From Myxococcota bacterium (GTDB taxonomy: Bacteria > Myxococcota_C > UBA6777): a DNA stretch of 32,574 bases. This document shows positions 24,455-32,493 of this stretch, piece after piece. Every line of letters starts with the position of its first letter. Within the stretch, counting starts at the first letter, position 1. Location of the stretch: the NCBI GenBank assembly GCA_023150835.1, contig JAKLKB010000075.1:1-32574 (forward strand), read 5' to 3'. Made by a program: the position numbers and the translations under genes. The notes beneath the pieces were generated by a model that was not told where the DNA came from, ran no database searches, and saw nothing but the letters and a program-made list of their open reading frames with translations.

Positions 24455-24642
24455 GTATTCTGTCGGTCTAGCGACGTTCGTTCAAAGATTGAGCAACAAA
24501 GGCTTTGTGGCCACAACAGCGGCCCAATGCTTCTTGTTGAATCGAAACGGGAAGCGCAACGTCCAATCGGCGCGAGATACGATAAAGAAAGAAGGTATCT
24601 CTTGTGTAGGTTTTTGTTTATTGCGTGAGAAGGAGAACGATC

Positions 24643-24801
24643 ATGAAGAAATTGGCTGCTATGTTCCTGTTGTTGTTCGCTGTGGGCTTCGCTTCTGTTG
24701 CGGTGACTGGCTGTCCTGCCCCCACCAACACCGAAAAAGCCGCTGAAGCTGCTGCAGAAACAGCAACCGAAGCAACCGGCGACGGTGGCGCAACCGATTG
24801 A
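24643..24801 (+). CDS. Very small lipoprotein (52 residues)
   Basis: The ATG at 24643 follows AAGGAGAACGATC. The product starts MKKLAAMFLLLFAVGFASVA with lipobox VTGC (Cys 24), so it should be lipidated and cut to a mature peptide of only 29 residues. That peptide is PAPTNTEKAAEAAAETATEA followed by TGDGGATD after the Cys: Ala/Thr/Glu-rich, acidic, probably helical or disordered. It has its own promoter-like sequence and a strong terminator, so it is likely an abundant stand-alone transcript, as for Lpp-like small lipoproteins. No homology can be claimed from so little sequence. Confidence 0.82.
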   Translation: MKKLAAMFLLLFAVGFASVAVTGCPAPTNTEKAAEAAAETATEATGDGGATD

Positions 24802-24913
24802 TGCGTTGACGCACAGTGGAACAGAGCGAGTGCTGCGGGTTGTGACACACAACGCACAGCGACGCCCACAAAACAAACAGCACAGACCTTTGGGTCTGGA
24901 TGTGTTCTGTTTT

Positions 24914-24941
24914 CAAAGGTCCGAAAGGGCCTTTTTTTTTT
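24914..24941 (+). terminator. Intrinsic terminator after the small lipoprotein gene
   Basis: AAAGGTCC, loop GAAA, then GGGCCTTT followed by a long T run (24932-24941). A second small palindrome, AGACCTTTGGGTCT, lies just upstream. Confidence 0.85.
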
Positions 24942-25064
24942 GCCTTGGACTCGCTGGTTTGTTTGATCTTTGGGGGCGGATGCTTGATCCGATCAGATAG
25001 GGGTTGTGTTGGAAAAATCGAGAAAAGCCGAGGAAGCGATCAGAGAAGATGACAGAAGCAAATC

Positions 25065-25190
25065 ATACGATATCCGCCCGTTGTGTTATCGTAAAAATGT
25101 AGGGGCAGCAAGGCGTGGCTGCCCAAGAATCGGGCGGTTCGCGAACCGCCCCTACATGATTCGATCACACATCTCGCGGATATCGGATAA
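25065..25190 (+). mobile_element. TIR element copy 5
   Basis: ATACGATATCCGCCCGTTGT at the left end and CGCGGATATCGGATAA at the right are near-perfect inverted repeats. The centre carries GGCAGCAAGGCGTGGCTGCC and an extra palindrome GGGCGGTTCGCGAACCGCCC not present in copies 6 and 7. Confidence 0.88.
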
Positions 25191-25306
25191 TACGAGATCC
25201 GCCCGTTGCATTATCGTAAAAAGGTAGGGGCAGCCCCCTGTGGCTGCCCAGCAATCGGGCGTCTACGTACTCTCCTTTGTGTATACATCACTCGGACATC
25301 GGATAA
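25191..25306 (+). mobile_element. TIR element copy 6 (tandem with copy 7)
   Basis: A 116-bp unit starting TACGAGATCCGCCCGTTGCA and ending GGACATCGGATAA, with the hairpin GGGCAGCCCCCTGTGGCTGC CC in the middle. It directly abuts copies 5 and 7. Confidence 0.92.
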
Positions 25307-25422
25307 TACGAGATCCGCCCGTTGCATTATCGTAAAAAGGTAGGGGCAGCCCCCTGTGGCTGCCCAGCAATCGGGCGTCTACGTACTCTCCTTTGTGTAT
25401 ACATCACTCGGATATCGGATAA
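25307..25422 (+). mobile_element. TIR element copy 7 (tandem duplicate of copy 6)
   Basis: Identical to copy 6 over 116 bp except for one base near the right end (GATATC for GACATC), so the duplication is recent. The remaining 80 bases to the end of lipB show nothing recognisable. Confidence 0.92.
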
Positions 25423-25503
25423 CGGCGCAACACGACCGAAGGGAGTTTCACTACAACGATACGGAAGCTCGGCACACAGCGAGAGATCGATCTCTCAGGG
25501 GAG

Positions 25504-26190
25504 CTAGGCACGTGGCGAAAGATCGAGCGCGAAAGGTTGTGGGTGCAGTTGGAGAGCGTGTGCGATGGCGTGTGCGATGGGTTGAGCGGCTTCTTTGGGG
25601 GAGGGGGCGTTGGGGAAGGTCTGTTGAAGGGAAGCGACGCCTTTGTGAGCGAGACCGCAGGGGACGATCAGATCGAAGAGATGAAGGGGAGTTTGAAGGT
25701 TGAGCGCAAAGCCGTGCATCGTCACACCTTGGTGGAGATGAAAGCCGAAGGCAGCGATCTTGTGGGAGTCGAGCCAGACCCCGGGGTACTCGGGATCATA
25801 GAAGGGATCAAGTGAAAAGCCTTGTAGATAAGAGATGATCGCAGCGGCGATCGTTTCAACAAAGGCGGGCAAAGAGAGGTTGCGTTTGCCGATATCGACG
25901 ATCAAGTAGCCGACGAGTTGGCCGGGGGCGTGCAGCGTCGCATCTCCGCCGCGATCGGAGCGGATCACGGAGACGCCTTGGGCGGCGAGGGCGGTGTTGT
26001 CTTGGCGGAGGCTTTGTTCTCCGCGCAGACGGCCCAACGTAATCGTGGGGGGATGCTCAAGCAGCAGCAAAGTATCGGGGATCTGGCCTTGGATCCGCTG
26101 TTCGCGTAGCTGTTTTTGGTGTTCCCACGCAAGCAAGTAAGGGACTGTGCCTGCATAGGTCCAGCGAAGATCGGCGGGAGGATGGGGCAT
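25504..26190 (-). CDS. lipB: Octanoyl-[acyl-carrier-protein]:protein octanoyltransferase
   Basis: Transfers octanoyl groups from acyl carrier protein to lipoyl domains of 2-oxoacid dehydrogenases and GcvH, the first step of endogenous lipoate synthesis (cytoplasm). The 228-residue length is typical. Motifs are LLLEHPPTITLGR (~42-54), DRGGDATLHAPGQLVGYLI (~79-97), KIAAFGFHLHQGVTMHGFAL with the conserved Lys (~144-163) and LIVPCGL with the catalytic Cys (~176). lipA is not beside it. The ATG at 26190 directly abuts a 28-bp tandem repeat array, and the only Shine-Dalgarno-like sequence (GGAGAG, seven bases upstream on the minus strand) lies in the first repeat unit. Confidence 0.96.
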   Translation of the reverse strand: MPHPPADLRWTYAGTVPYLLAWEHQKQLREQRIQGQIPDTLLLLEHPPTITLGRLRGEQSLRQDNTALAAQGVSVIRSDRGGDATLHAPGQLVGYLIVDIGKRNLSLPAFVETIAAAIISYLQGFSLDPFYDPEYPGVWLDSHKIAAFGFHLHQGVTMHGFALNLQTPLHLFDLIVPCGLAHKGVASLQQTFPNAPSPKEAAQPIAHAIAHALQLHPQPFALDLSPRA

Positions 26191-26386
26191 GGGGTCGCTC
26201 TCCGAGAGTGGGAGGTCTGGGGTCGCTCTCCGAGAGCGGAAGGTTCGGGGTCGCTCTCCGAGAGTGGGAGGTCTGGGGTCGCTCTCCGAGAGTGGGAGGT
26301 CTGGGGTCGCTCTCCGAGAGTGGAATGTCTGGGGTCACTCTCCGAGAGTGGGAGGTCTGGGGTCGCTCTCCGAGAGTGGAATGTCT
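26191..26386 (-). repeat. 28-bp tandem repeat, seven units, at the lipB start
   Basis: Seven contiguous 28-bp units fill the 5' flank of lipB. On the plus strand each contains GGGGTCGCTCTCCGAGAG (or a one-base variant), whose CTCTCCGAGAG is a small palindrome. Variants of the second half are GTGGGAGGTCT, GCGGAAGGTTC and GTGGAATGTCT. On the minus strand each unit carries GGAGAG, resembling a ribosome-binding site. Confidence 0.95.
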
Positions 26387-26423
26387 GGCGCGCTAGGCGT
26401 GGAAAGATCGGTCGGATGGGGCT

Positions 26424-29400
26424 TTAGCGCTTGCCTCGGAGGATGTCGGCGACTTCGCTTTTGACGACTTCGTTGGGATCATTGACGAGGCGTGCAAGCA
26501 GATCGTGGGATTCGGGGGTGTTGATCTTGTGGAGGGCTTTGACAGCGCGCAAGCGGATCAGCCAGTTTTTGTTTTTGACTTCGCGTTCGAGGTGGGGGAT
26601 CGCAGATTCGCCGATACGAGCGAGAGCTTCGGCGGCGACTTCCCATTCGTCTCCGCTGCGCAGCCGCTTGATGATGGCCTCGATGGCGTGTTCGGAGCGC
26701 ATGGAGCCGAGGGCAAGGATTGCAGCCGCCCGTTGATCGGGGCGTGGCAAGTGCAGCCACGAAAGCAAGAGGGGTTCGGCTTCTTTGCCGAATTGTGTAA
26801 AGACTTCGGCAAACGTGCGGGCTTCTTGTTCTTCAAGCTGTGGAAAGATCGACGCGATCTGGTCGATGTGTTCGAGGTTTTCGGGGCGGCACAACGCAGC
26901 GGCGGCATCCATGCGGTTTTGTGGAGCTTGGAGAAGTTGTAGCAGATCCGAAACGGCCATCTCTTGGAAGTCTTCAAAGACCTCGAAGTCATCGACTTCT
27001 TCGGCCTCAAGATCTTGTTGGCTTTGTTCTTGGGCGTGTCGTTCGGCACGCGCTGCGAGTTCTTCGATATCACTGTCGATCTCGATGCTGTATCGGTCGC
27101 AATCATCGATCAGATGCTGCCAGTTTTCCAGATTGTCTGCGGCGCTTAGGTCGTTGGGTTGGCGGATCTGGAGGTTGGCTTCCGCAAAGTTGCTGAGGAG
27201 TTTTCGCAGAAGGTCTTGACGAGAGCTTCCGAATTGGAAAAGCACCGCAAGATCAAGCATATGATCGCGCAAAGCGATCCCAAAGTCGATACAAGCGCGC
27301 AAGACGCGCTTTTGGATCTCGCGGAAGTAAGTGAGCGCAAACGATTTGACGGAGATCAGGTAGTCTAGCTGTTCGCGTTCGGACCAGTAAGAGACGATGC
27401 CGATGGCGAGGCGCGCTGCGGCAGGTGAGGGGATATCGATAAAAGAGTCTTGTTGGAAGTTGTGGTTCATCTTGCCGAGGCGATCGTATTCTTCTTCTTG
27501 GAAGTCGTCGATGGCGGCGTCGAAGTCGCGCTGGTTGGCCGGCAGGGTGGCTTGCCAACGCCGCGCTTCATCAAGGACGTATTCGACGTTTTGTTCGAGC
27601 GGAAGGTACACTTGGAGATCGCGATAGACCAGATGTTGCTCGTTGCAGAGGTTGATCTGAAGGGTGAATTCTTGGCTGAGTAGATCGAAGAACATCACAG
27701 CTTGCGGATCGACCAGATCGACGGGACAAGCAAGGATGTGTTGAAGCACCCCGTCGCCATCTTCAAAGGCCAAAAGACACATGATGAGTGGATAGCTGCG
27801 CAATCGGTGGAGTTGGAGGTAAAAGTGCGCTTGTCCACCGCGATCGAGGATCCGCGACTGGCTCAGCGGGCAAAGAAAGTGGATCGAGGCGATCTGTTGG
27901 GCAGGATCGATGCTGTACCAGTACGATTGGCCGCTTTGTTGCCACGCTTTTTTGTCGGCGGGGGCGGCTTTGGGTGGGTGGATCTCGGCGGATGCGCTGA
28001 TGCCTTCGCCAACTGTCGTTCGGATGGCCGTTGCCGAACGCAGCTTGCTTTGGCGCATCTCGGCAAGGGATGACAGCGGGGGACGCGCAACGGTCGGGAT
28101 ATCGGGTATAAAGTCTTCACGGGTTTCCGCTACAGGATTGACGCCTCGTAAGGCCGGTCGTGTCATCGCTTCCGAAGGATCTTTGACGATCGGCTCTTCT
28201 TCGCCTAAGCCTAAAAGCGCAGACAATCGGTCTTGTTCGCGTTTTGGATCAAAGGCCCCGTCACCTGTGGGCTTGCTTGGAAACCTTGCAGATTCGGACT
28301 TGCTTGGAAAGCCCATGATCTTATCAAGGTTGGTTTCATCGCCTTGTAACTCGGAAAGCATCTTGGCGGCATCTTCGGAGAGTCGAGATATCTGGGTCGC
28401 AGGTTCGGATTCTTCGATCGATGGCAGTGGCGAAGCCTCGGTCGATTGGAAGTCCACGCCTCTCGCAGGGGTCGCCTCTTCGCCTTCGATACCGAGCAGG
28501 GCGCGGGCTTTGCGTTGATCTTCTTCGGATACAGGCACCATCAGCGTAGGTGGGGCATCGTCAAGATCGTCTTCTGCGACGATCTTTCCCACCACCACTT
28601 TGTCGGGCATCAGTTGCGCAAGAGAGGGTTTTTCGAAGGCGCTCTTGTCTAGGGCCACAGATGCAGGGGTCGATCTTTCCGATGGCACCGATGGTTTGAG
28701 CGATGCAAGCGGAGCCCCCGGTAGATTCGACAGCGACGGCGTCGAGGGCATCGCGCCTGTGGGAGGGACGGCGGTGTTGCGCCTTGGGACAGCAGGCAGC
28801 GAACCACGCGAGGGAGACGCCGATGCTTCCGTGACTTTGGAAGCTGTATGAGCTTCTACAAACGGCGCTTTGGAAGCTGTATGGGCTTCTACAAACGGCG
28901 CTTTGGAAGCTGTATGAGCTTCTACAAACGGCGCTTTGGAAGCTGTATGAGCTTCTACAAACGGCGCTTTGGGGAGAGATTTGGCTTCGATCGAGGGCAA
29001 GGAACTCGAAGAAGGAAAGCTCGGAGCCGAGGCGTTGAGTTGCTCTTGGGAGGGGGATGTTCGGCGGGGCGCAGCAAAGGCGCTTAAATCCCCAAGCGAT
29101 GGGGCTTCTGGAAAGGGCAGCCGGTTGGGTAAGCCCGAAGGAGGGGGCGAAGTGAGGGGAGCCGCCGTTGCAGGGGCCGAAGTGAGGGGGGCTGCCGTCA
29201 CAGGGGCCGAAGTGAGGGGGGCCGAATGAAGCGCCGTCGTTGTGGGAGACGTCATGGCAGGAGCCGTCGTTGTCGGGGCCGAAGTGAGGGGGGCTGCTGT
29301 TGCAGAGGCCGAAGTGACGGAGGCGGAGGTTGTCACAGCACTTTGTGGCGGGAGATGGGGGCCTGCAAGGAAGCTTTCGCGTTGGATCGCCGCAGCAGCT

Positions 29401-29852
29401 TGGTGCTGGACAAATTCGATGTGGGGCTGCATCGCATAAGACGGGAGCACCGAGCGCGGAGCGACGCTGAGGTATTCAAACCACCAACGCATCACCAAGG
29501 GGACACGATGCCGAAAAGCCTCGGGCAAGCGAAGGACGATGCGTTTTTTGGACTCGTCGTGGATCAGCAACGGGCGCAACAACGGCATCTCTTGCCCGGA
29601 GGTCGGGCAGATCACCCACTCGACTTTTTGAGGCGACGGATAAGACCGTTCGTCTTGGGCGCGAATCGAGCAGTGGACTTGGTGGGTGGAGACGACGCCT
29701 GTGTCGCTTATCAAGCGCAGTTGGGCTTGTTGGGTTTCAAACAGATCAGGGATGATCGTGGCGTGCGCAAAGAAGGTTGGCCCCGGTAGCGCTTGGGGTC
29801 CGTTGGTGGGGAGTCCGTAGGTTGGGCAAAAAGTCAGCATCGCTTTATCCAT
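26424..29852 (-). CDS. Giant protein: CpXC-like N-terminus, repetitive disordered linker, C-terminal HEAT repeats
   Basis: A 1142-residue, apparently cytoplasmic protein with no signal peptide. Residues ~1-130 resemble a CpXC domain (FCPTYG, VEWVICPTSGQEMPLL, PLLIHDESKKRIVLRLPE), but the second Cys of each pair is missing, so zinc binding is doubtful. Residues ~150-600 are low-complexity Thr/Ala/Pro/Ser, including TAAPLTSAP repeats and an 11-residue unit KAPFVEAHTAS repeated four times (~296-339). Residues ~620-960 form a second globular region (HFLCPLSQSRILDRGGQAHF; SPAAARLAIGIVSYWSEREQ). The last ~170 residues are HEAT-like repeats (RAAAILALGSMRSEHAIEAI; EVAAEALARIGESAIPHLER; LIRLRAVKALHKINTPESHD). 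The ATG at 29852 has no clear ribosome-binding site. It is divergent from the hotdog protein, and lipB follows downstream. Confidence 0.88.
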   Translation of the reverse strand: MDKAMLTFCPTYGLPTNGPQALPGPTFFAHATIIPDLFETQQAQLRLISDTGVVSTHQVHCSIRAQDERSYPSPQKVEWVICPTSGQEMPLLRPLLIHDESKKRIVLRLPEAFRHRVPLVMRWWFEYLSVAPRSVLPSYAMQPHIEFVQHQAAAAIQRESFLAGPHLPPQSAVTTSASVTSASATAAPLTSAPTTTAPAMTSPTTTALHSAPLTSAPVTAAPLTSAPATAAPLTSPPPSGLPNRLPFPEAPSLGDLSAFAAPRRTSPSQEQLNASAPSFPSSSSLPSIEAKSLPKAPFVEAHTASKAPFVEAHTASKAPFVEAHTASKAPFVEAHTASKVTEASASPSRGSLPAVPRRNTAVPPTGAMPSTPSLSNLPGAPLASLKPSVPSERSTPASVALDKSAFEKPSLAQLMPDKVVVGKIVAEDDLDDAPPTLMVPVSEEDQRKARALLGIEGEEATPARGVDFQSTEASPLPSIEESEPATQISRLSEDAAKMLSELQGDETNLDKIMGFPSKSESARFPSKPTGDGAFDPKREQDRLSALLGLGEEEPIVKDPSEAMTRPALRGVNPVAETREDFIPDIPTVARPPLSSLAEMRQSKLRSATAIRTTVGEGISASAEIHPPKAAPADKKAWQQSGQSYWYSIDPAQQIASIHFLCPLSQSRILDRGGQAHFYLQLHRLRSYPLIMCLLAFEDGDGVLQHILACPVDLVDPQAVMFFDLLSQEFTLQINLCNEQHLVYRDLQVYLPLEQNVEYVLDEARRWQATLPANQRDFDAAIDDFQEEEYDRLGKMNHNFQQDSFIDIPSPAAARLAIGIVSYWSEREQLDYLISVKSFALTYFREIQKRVLRACIDFGIALRDHMLDLAVLFQFGSSRQDLLRKLLSNFAEANLQIRQPNDLSAADNLENWQHLIDDCDRYSIEIDSDIEELAARAERHAQEQSQQDLEAEEVDDFEVFEDFQEMAVSDLLQLLQAPQNRMDAAAALCRPENLEHIDQIASIFPQLEEQEARTFAEVFTQFGKEAEPLLLSWLHLPRPDQRAAAILALGSMRSEHAIEAIIKRLRSGDEWEVAAEALARIGESAIPHLEREVKNKNWLIRLRAVKALHKINTPESHDLLARLVNDPNEVVKSEVADILRGKR
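28836..28967 (-). repeat. 33-bp intragenic tandem repeat, four units
   Basis: Units start at 28836, 28869, 28902 and 28935 and are identical except for single bases. In frame they encode KAPFVEAHTAS. The near-identity at DNA level indicates recent expansion. Confidence 0.95.
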
Positions 29853-29967
29853 GATTCGGGTGGGAGAGCCAAACTGTTGGTGTCTTTCAGGGTTTGCGCT
29901 TGTTTGTTTTCGGTTGTATGCTGGGCGTTCTGTGCGCGGTAGATGGGTAGAAATGGGCGGGCGAAAG

Positions 29968-29996
29968 AGTTAACATAGCCCCCCTTGTACTGTCAA
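29968..29996 (-). promoter_or_regulatory. Sigma70-type promoter for the CpXC/HEAT gene
   Basis: On the minus strand TTGACA (29991-29996) and TTAACT (29968-29973) are separated by exactly 17 bases, about 115 bases before the start codon. The divergent gene's promoter was not identified. Confidence 0.6.
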
Positions 29997-30110
29997 GCAG
30001 ACTCTTGGAATATGAGAACGCCCGTCATTCGGGCATTCTTGTTCGATGTCTGTCCTTGTTCTCAAACGCACAGTCACGCAATCGCCCGATAGGCCGAGGT
30101 GGAGGTTGGA

Positions 30111-31841
30111 TTGACACCAGAATCGAGAACCCTTGCAGATTTTCCAGAGGCTTGGATCGCAGAGATCCACCAACGGCCTTTGTGCCAGTTTTTGCAGATC
30201 CAGATGCGCCATTACAAACAGGGCGCTGCTTCCGCACGGATGCGCTTGAGCCCCCAAAGCCTCGAACCCGATGGCCTTGTCTCCGAAGGCGCACTCGCAA
30301 CCCTCGGCAGTTGGACCGCTCAACTTGCGATCTTCACCCTTGTTGGACAGGGTCGTTCGATCGTGCCGTTGGAGCATCGCATCAGCCTGCTGCACACCGC
30401 ACGAGCGGGCGATCTGATCGCCAAAGCCCGCGTTGAACACCTGCGCGCCCGCCTTGCTCACTGCTCCTATCGCATCGTCGACCAAGACGGAGAAGTCGTC
30501 GCTGTCGGCGGCTTTCTGGCCGATGTCTTGCCCCGTGAGCCGATGCTCCGCACCACCGATCGCTCTCTCCCCGAAACTTCCCCTCCGTCGGATGACCCCC
30601 GCTGGGCCGAAGAAGGCGATGCCTCCTCCTTGGATGTCGCGTCGCCCCCCCCTCCGCACGAACACTCTTTTCCACACCAACATCCCTCCCCATTCCCGCC
30701 GGACGGCCCTTTGCAAACTGTTCGATCGCAAGCTTCTCACAAACACTCTTTCCAAGATGAACCCTCTTTCCAACAGGAACACTCCACCCAAGAACTCCAC
30801 ACACCACCGAACGATTCTTTCCAACACAACGAGGCTGTCGTTTCGATCGATGTCACCGATGATTCCGCTTCAACGCCTCTTTTCGGGCTTGCTGATCTTC
30901 CCGCCCCTGCTTCTTCACCAACTCTCCCCAAGGATACGCTCGTTTCTCAGTCCTCCCCCTTTGATGACGATGATTCCCTCGAAGAGACCGTACTTTCCTC
31001 TGTCGGAAGCCTCCTTCAAGGGCGTCCCCTCCCTTCTTCCTCGCTCAACACTTCCACCCCTCCCACCCGGCCCACCTCTGCTACCGCATCGCTACCCCCC
31101 GCCTCTTCGGTCTCTGCTACCGCATCGCTACCCCCCGCCTCTTCGGTCTCTGCTACCGCATCGCTTCCCCCCGCCTCTTCGGCCTCTGCCACAACATCGC
31201 TTCCCCCAGTACCTTCGGCCTCTTCCGCAGCATCGATATCCACTCACTCCCCAAGCACAGTTTCCTCGACCGTTGTACGTCCTTCGCACGCCTCGCCACT
31301 CCCGCCTCCAACGAACGTCGGGCGCATCACTTCGGAGTGGTCGTCTCCTTTTGTTCCCAAAGCATCGGCCTCTCCGACCTCTTCCATCGGAAACCCCACC
31401 CCCATCGTCCGAACTGGCGCGTACTCCGCGATCCCCGACCCCCTCATGCGCAAGGATTCCTCTTCTTCCCAAAACATCCCCACCCCACCCCACCCCACCG
31501 CCGAAGATACCGAAAAATACACACGCCCGTCTTTTTCGACCGAAGACACCGAAAAACACACACGTCCGCTCTTTTTGACCGAAAACACCGAAAAACATAC
31601 GCGCCCACCCCTTCCGACCGAAGACTCCGAAACCTATACCCCGTCTCTTTCCACACATCACGGCGCAAGAACCTTTGATGAACACCTCGACACGGGCGAA
31701 TTCGATAGCCCCACAGACACCCACACGATGCTTTCTTGGCGCGCCGCCCCCACCCCACCCAACAAAGAAGAACCCCCCTCGCCCTCTGTGATCGATGCTG
31801 ACTTTTTCGATGATGAACCCAAAACCCCAAGCCGACGCTAA
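30111..31841 (+). CDS. Hotdog-fold (PaaI-type) domain protein with long disordered repeat tail
   Basis: A 576-residue product from a TTG at 30111, chosen because GGAGG lies five bases upstream; a GTG at 30099 in frame is the alternative. Residues ~20-135 fit a PaaI/4HBT hotdog domain (SLEPDGLVSEGALATLGSWT, LEHRISLLHTARAGDLIAKA, EVVAVGGFLADVLP). The usual HGG is SEG, and the acidic catalytic position that normally follows is Ser, so thioesterase activity is doubtful; acyl binding or a structural role is possible. The remaining ~430 residues are Ser/Pro/Thr-rich with a His/Gln patch, a 12-residue repeat (SATASLPPASSV, four units) and a 13-residue repeat (TEDTEKHTRPLFL, about four units). It ends DADFFDDEPKTPSRR. 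Divergent from the CpXC/HEAT gene, whose linker is similarly repetitive. Confidence 0.8.
   Translation: MTPESRTLADFPEAWIAEIHQRPLCQFLQIQMRHYKQGAASARMRLSPQSLEPDGLVSEGALATLGSWTAQLAIFTLVGQGRSIVPLEHRISLLHTARAGDLIAKARVEHLRARLAHCSYRIVDQDGEVVAVGGFLADVLPREPMLRTTDRSLPETSPPSDDPRWAEEGDASSLDVASPPPPHEHSFPHQHPSPFPPDGPLQTVRSQASHKHSFQDEPSFQQEHSTQELHTPPNDSFQHNEAVVSIDVTDDSASTPLFGLADLPAPASSPTLPKDTLVSQSSPFDDDDSLEETVLSSVGSLLQGRPLPSSSLNTSTPPTRPTSATASLPPASSVSATASLPPASSVSATASLPPASSASATTSLPPVPSASSAASISTHSPSTVSSTVVRPSHASPLPPPTNVGRITSEWSSPFVPKASASPTSSIGNPTPIVRTGAYSAIPDPLMRKDSSSSQNIPTPPHPTAEDTEKYTRPSFSTEDTEKHTRPLFLTENTEKHTRPPLPTEDSETYTPSLSTHHGARTFDEHLDTGEFDSPTDTHTMLSWRAAPTPPNKEEPPSPSVIDADFFDDEPKTPSRR
31077..31220 (+). 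repeat. 36-bp intragenic tandem repeat, four units
   Basis: TCTGCTACCGCATCGCT begins units at 31077, 31113, 31149 and 31185; the first two are identical. In frame each encodes SATASLPPASSV or a close variant. Confidence 0.93.
31500..31640 (+). repeat. 39-bp intragenic tandem repeat, about 3.5 units
   Basis: Units at 31500, 31539, 31578 and a partial one at 31617 encode TEDTEKxTRPxxx. DNA divergence between units is higher than in the 36-bp array, so it is older. Confidence 0.88.
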
Positions 31842-31963
31842 CAACGCATCACAACACACGGAAAGAACAGTCCACGGACAACGACCAACGGGAGTTGCGC
31901 GCTTCGCAAAACACGGAACACACGGAAAAGGGGGCAGAAAGGGTGGGCGGATCGTGTGGATGA

Positions 31964-32411
31964 CCTGTGGACGGGTGCTTTGACAGCGTGGGTGGTCTGT
32001 GGACAGGTTCTTTGACGATGTGGACGGCCTGTGGAGGGATGGGCTGACGACGTGCATGGTCTGTGGATGGATGGGCTGACAACGTGCATGGTCTGTGGAC
32101 AGGTTCTTTGACGATGTAGACGGCCTGTGGAGGGATGGGCAGAGCGTGTGGGTGGTCTGTGGAGGGATGGGCAGAGCGTGTGGGTGGTCTGTGGAGGGAT
32201 GGGCAGAGCGTGTGGTGGGTCTGTGGACAGGTGCTTTGATCGTGTGGATGGTCTGTGGATGGATGGGTAGAGCGTGTGGTGGGTCTGTGGACAGGTGCTT
32301 TGACCGTGTGGATGGTCTGTGGATGGATGGGCAGAGCGTGCGGGTGGTCTGTGTAGGGATGGGCAGAGCGTGTGGTGGGTCTGTAGATGGATGTTTTGAC
32401 GGGAGGGGTCG
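31964..32411. repeat. 32-bp tandem repeat array, 14 units of two kinds
   Basis: Units start every 32 bases from 31964 with (T/C)CTGTGGA. One kind continues CAGG then TGCTTTGACCGTGTGG; the other GGGATGGGCAGAGCGTGTGG. They alternate irregularly. Because 32 is not a multiple of 3, the open minus-strand frames through it are periodic artefacts. The gap 31842-31963 carries CACGGAA-type simple repeats and no gene. Confidence 0.95.
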
Positions 32412-32493
32412 GAGGGTGTTTGCGAAATAGCGAGATCTTTTGGACTGGTAGACAGAAACATCGGAGGAATGGACGTCTTGTGATGTCCCCTCT

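Noticed and set aside
26191-26386. CRISPR-like array of 28-bp repeats
   Set aside because: There are no spacers; units abut directly and vary in their second half.
31964-32411. CRISPR array with 32-bp repeats
   Set aside because: The units are contiguous with no unique spacers and no cas genes are near; it is a plain tandem repeat.
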